From Spirochaetaceae bacterium UBA1306 (GTDB lineage Bacteria; Spirochaetota; Spirochaetia; Treponematales; Rectinemataceae), in the NCBI GenBank assembly GCA_002307245.1, contig DBTW01000129.1:24648-36547 (forward strand): 11,900 bases of DNA, in the 5' to 3' direction. Positions 11,782-11,900 of the stretch are shown here, in pieces (positions within the stretch are counted from its first letter, which is position 1; each line of letters starts with the position of its first letter). The position numbers were made by a program, and so were the translations under genes. The notes below the pieces were generated by a model. The model did not search any database. It was not told the origin of the DNA and saw only the letters and a list, made by a program, of their open reading frames with translations.

Positions 11782-11900
11782 CTAGGTCGACTCCCGGATC
11801 ACGATCTGCGGTTCCTGCGGGGCGTATATGGGCTCCTCGCCCTCGGCCCCTAGGGCGAGGAGCAGCCGCATGGCATTCGCGCCCAAGAGCGGGATGTCAG
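11782..11900 (-). CDS. LacI-family transcriptional regulator, C-terminal 38 residues (5' end outside window)
   Basis: The minus-strand frame is open from the window edge to TAG at 11784-11782. It reads DIPLLGANAMRLLLALG..., then PQIVIREST before the stop. This matches the end of LacI/PurR-type sugar-responsive repressors: the D..lG..A...LL helix of the ligand-binding domain and the terminal (L/I)V(V/I)REST strand. The DNA-binding domain lies outside the window. Its stop is only 4 bp from that of the converging chemoreceptor gene, leaving no room for a terminator between them. A perfect 12-bp inverted repeat lies within the coding sequence at 11832-11863. The effector is unknown. Confidence 0.68.
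   Translation of the reverse strand, partial: DIPLLGANAMRLLLALGAEGEEPIYAPQEPQIVIREST
11832..11863. repeat. Perfect 12-bp inverted repeat inside the LacI-family gene
   Basis: GCTCCTCGCCCT (11832-11843) pairs with AGGGCGAGGAGC (11852-11863) around an 8-base loop. It lies 55 bp past the chemoreceptor stop codon. There is no T-tract on either side, so it is not a standard terminator, but it could slow or stop convergent transcripts from the plus strand. It may also be a chance result of GC-rich codons for LLLALGAEGEE. Confidence 0.55.

Overview
The window comes from a GC-rich bacterium. The chemoreceptor signalling tip (EKTNLLAMNASIEAAHAG), the relaxed lipoprotein signal (FLSC), and the membrane-anchored LuxR regulators together lean towards a spirochaete. 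That assignment is tentative because no rRNA or other marker gene is present.

Layout, left to right: the 3' end of a citrate synthase gene (+, 1-294); a complete MFS transporter (+, 365-1606) ending in a strong hairpin/T-tract terminator; then, all on the minus strand, two consecutive copies of the same two-gene cassette. Each cassette, in its direction of transcription, is a seven-helix membrane LuxR-type regulator followed by a large lipoprotein with seven FG-GAP/VCBS-type calcium motifs and a shared C-terminal beta-rich domain I cannot assign to a family. Cassette 2 (upstream) is LuxR 9019-8075 then lipoprotein 7989-5344. Cassette 1 is LuxR 5096-4113 then lipoprotein 4040-1677. Next come a homocysteine S-methyltransferase-like gene (-, 9985-9068), a six-helix methyl-accepting chemotaxis protein (+, 10125-11777), and the last 38 codons of a LacI-family regulator (-, cut by the window edge at 11900).

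The cassettes are the part worth study. Both luxR genes have a promoter of the same form, TTGACA-N17-TATCCT. The two DNA-binding domains are nearly identical (39 of 55 residues by hand count). A related non-coding motif of about 15 bp starts at the stop codon of each luxR gene, ahead of the lipoprotein gene, and recurs over the -35 box of luxR copy 1. The gap between the cassettes carries an exact 28-bp copy of the end of the MFS gene, at nearly the same distance from a lipoprotein stop codon as in the MFS/lipoprotein junction (84 versus 88 bp). This looks like the scar of a tandem duplication that began inside the MFS gene.

Working model (inference): each membrane LuxR protein senses a signal in or at the inner membrane and switches on the adjacent exported lipoprotein. 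The nearly shared DNA-reading helix would allow cross-talk between copies, while the lipoproteins have diverged in size and sequence. The flanking genes are ordinary metabolic, transport and chemotaxis genes with no visible functional link to the cassettes.
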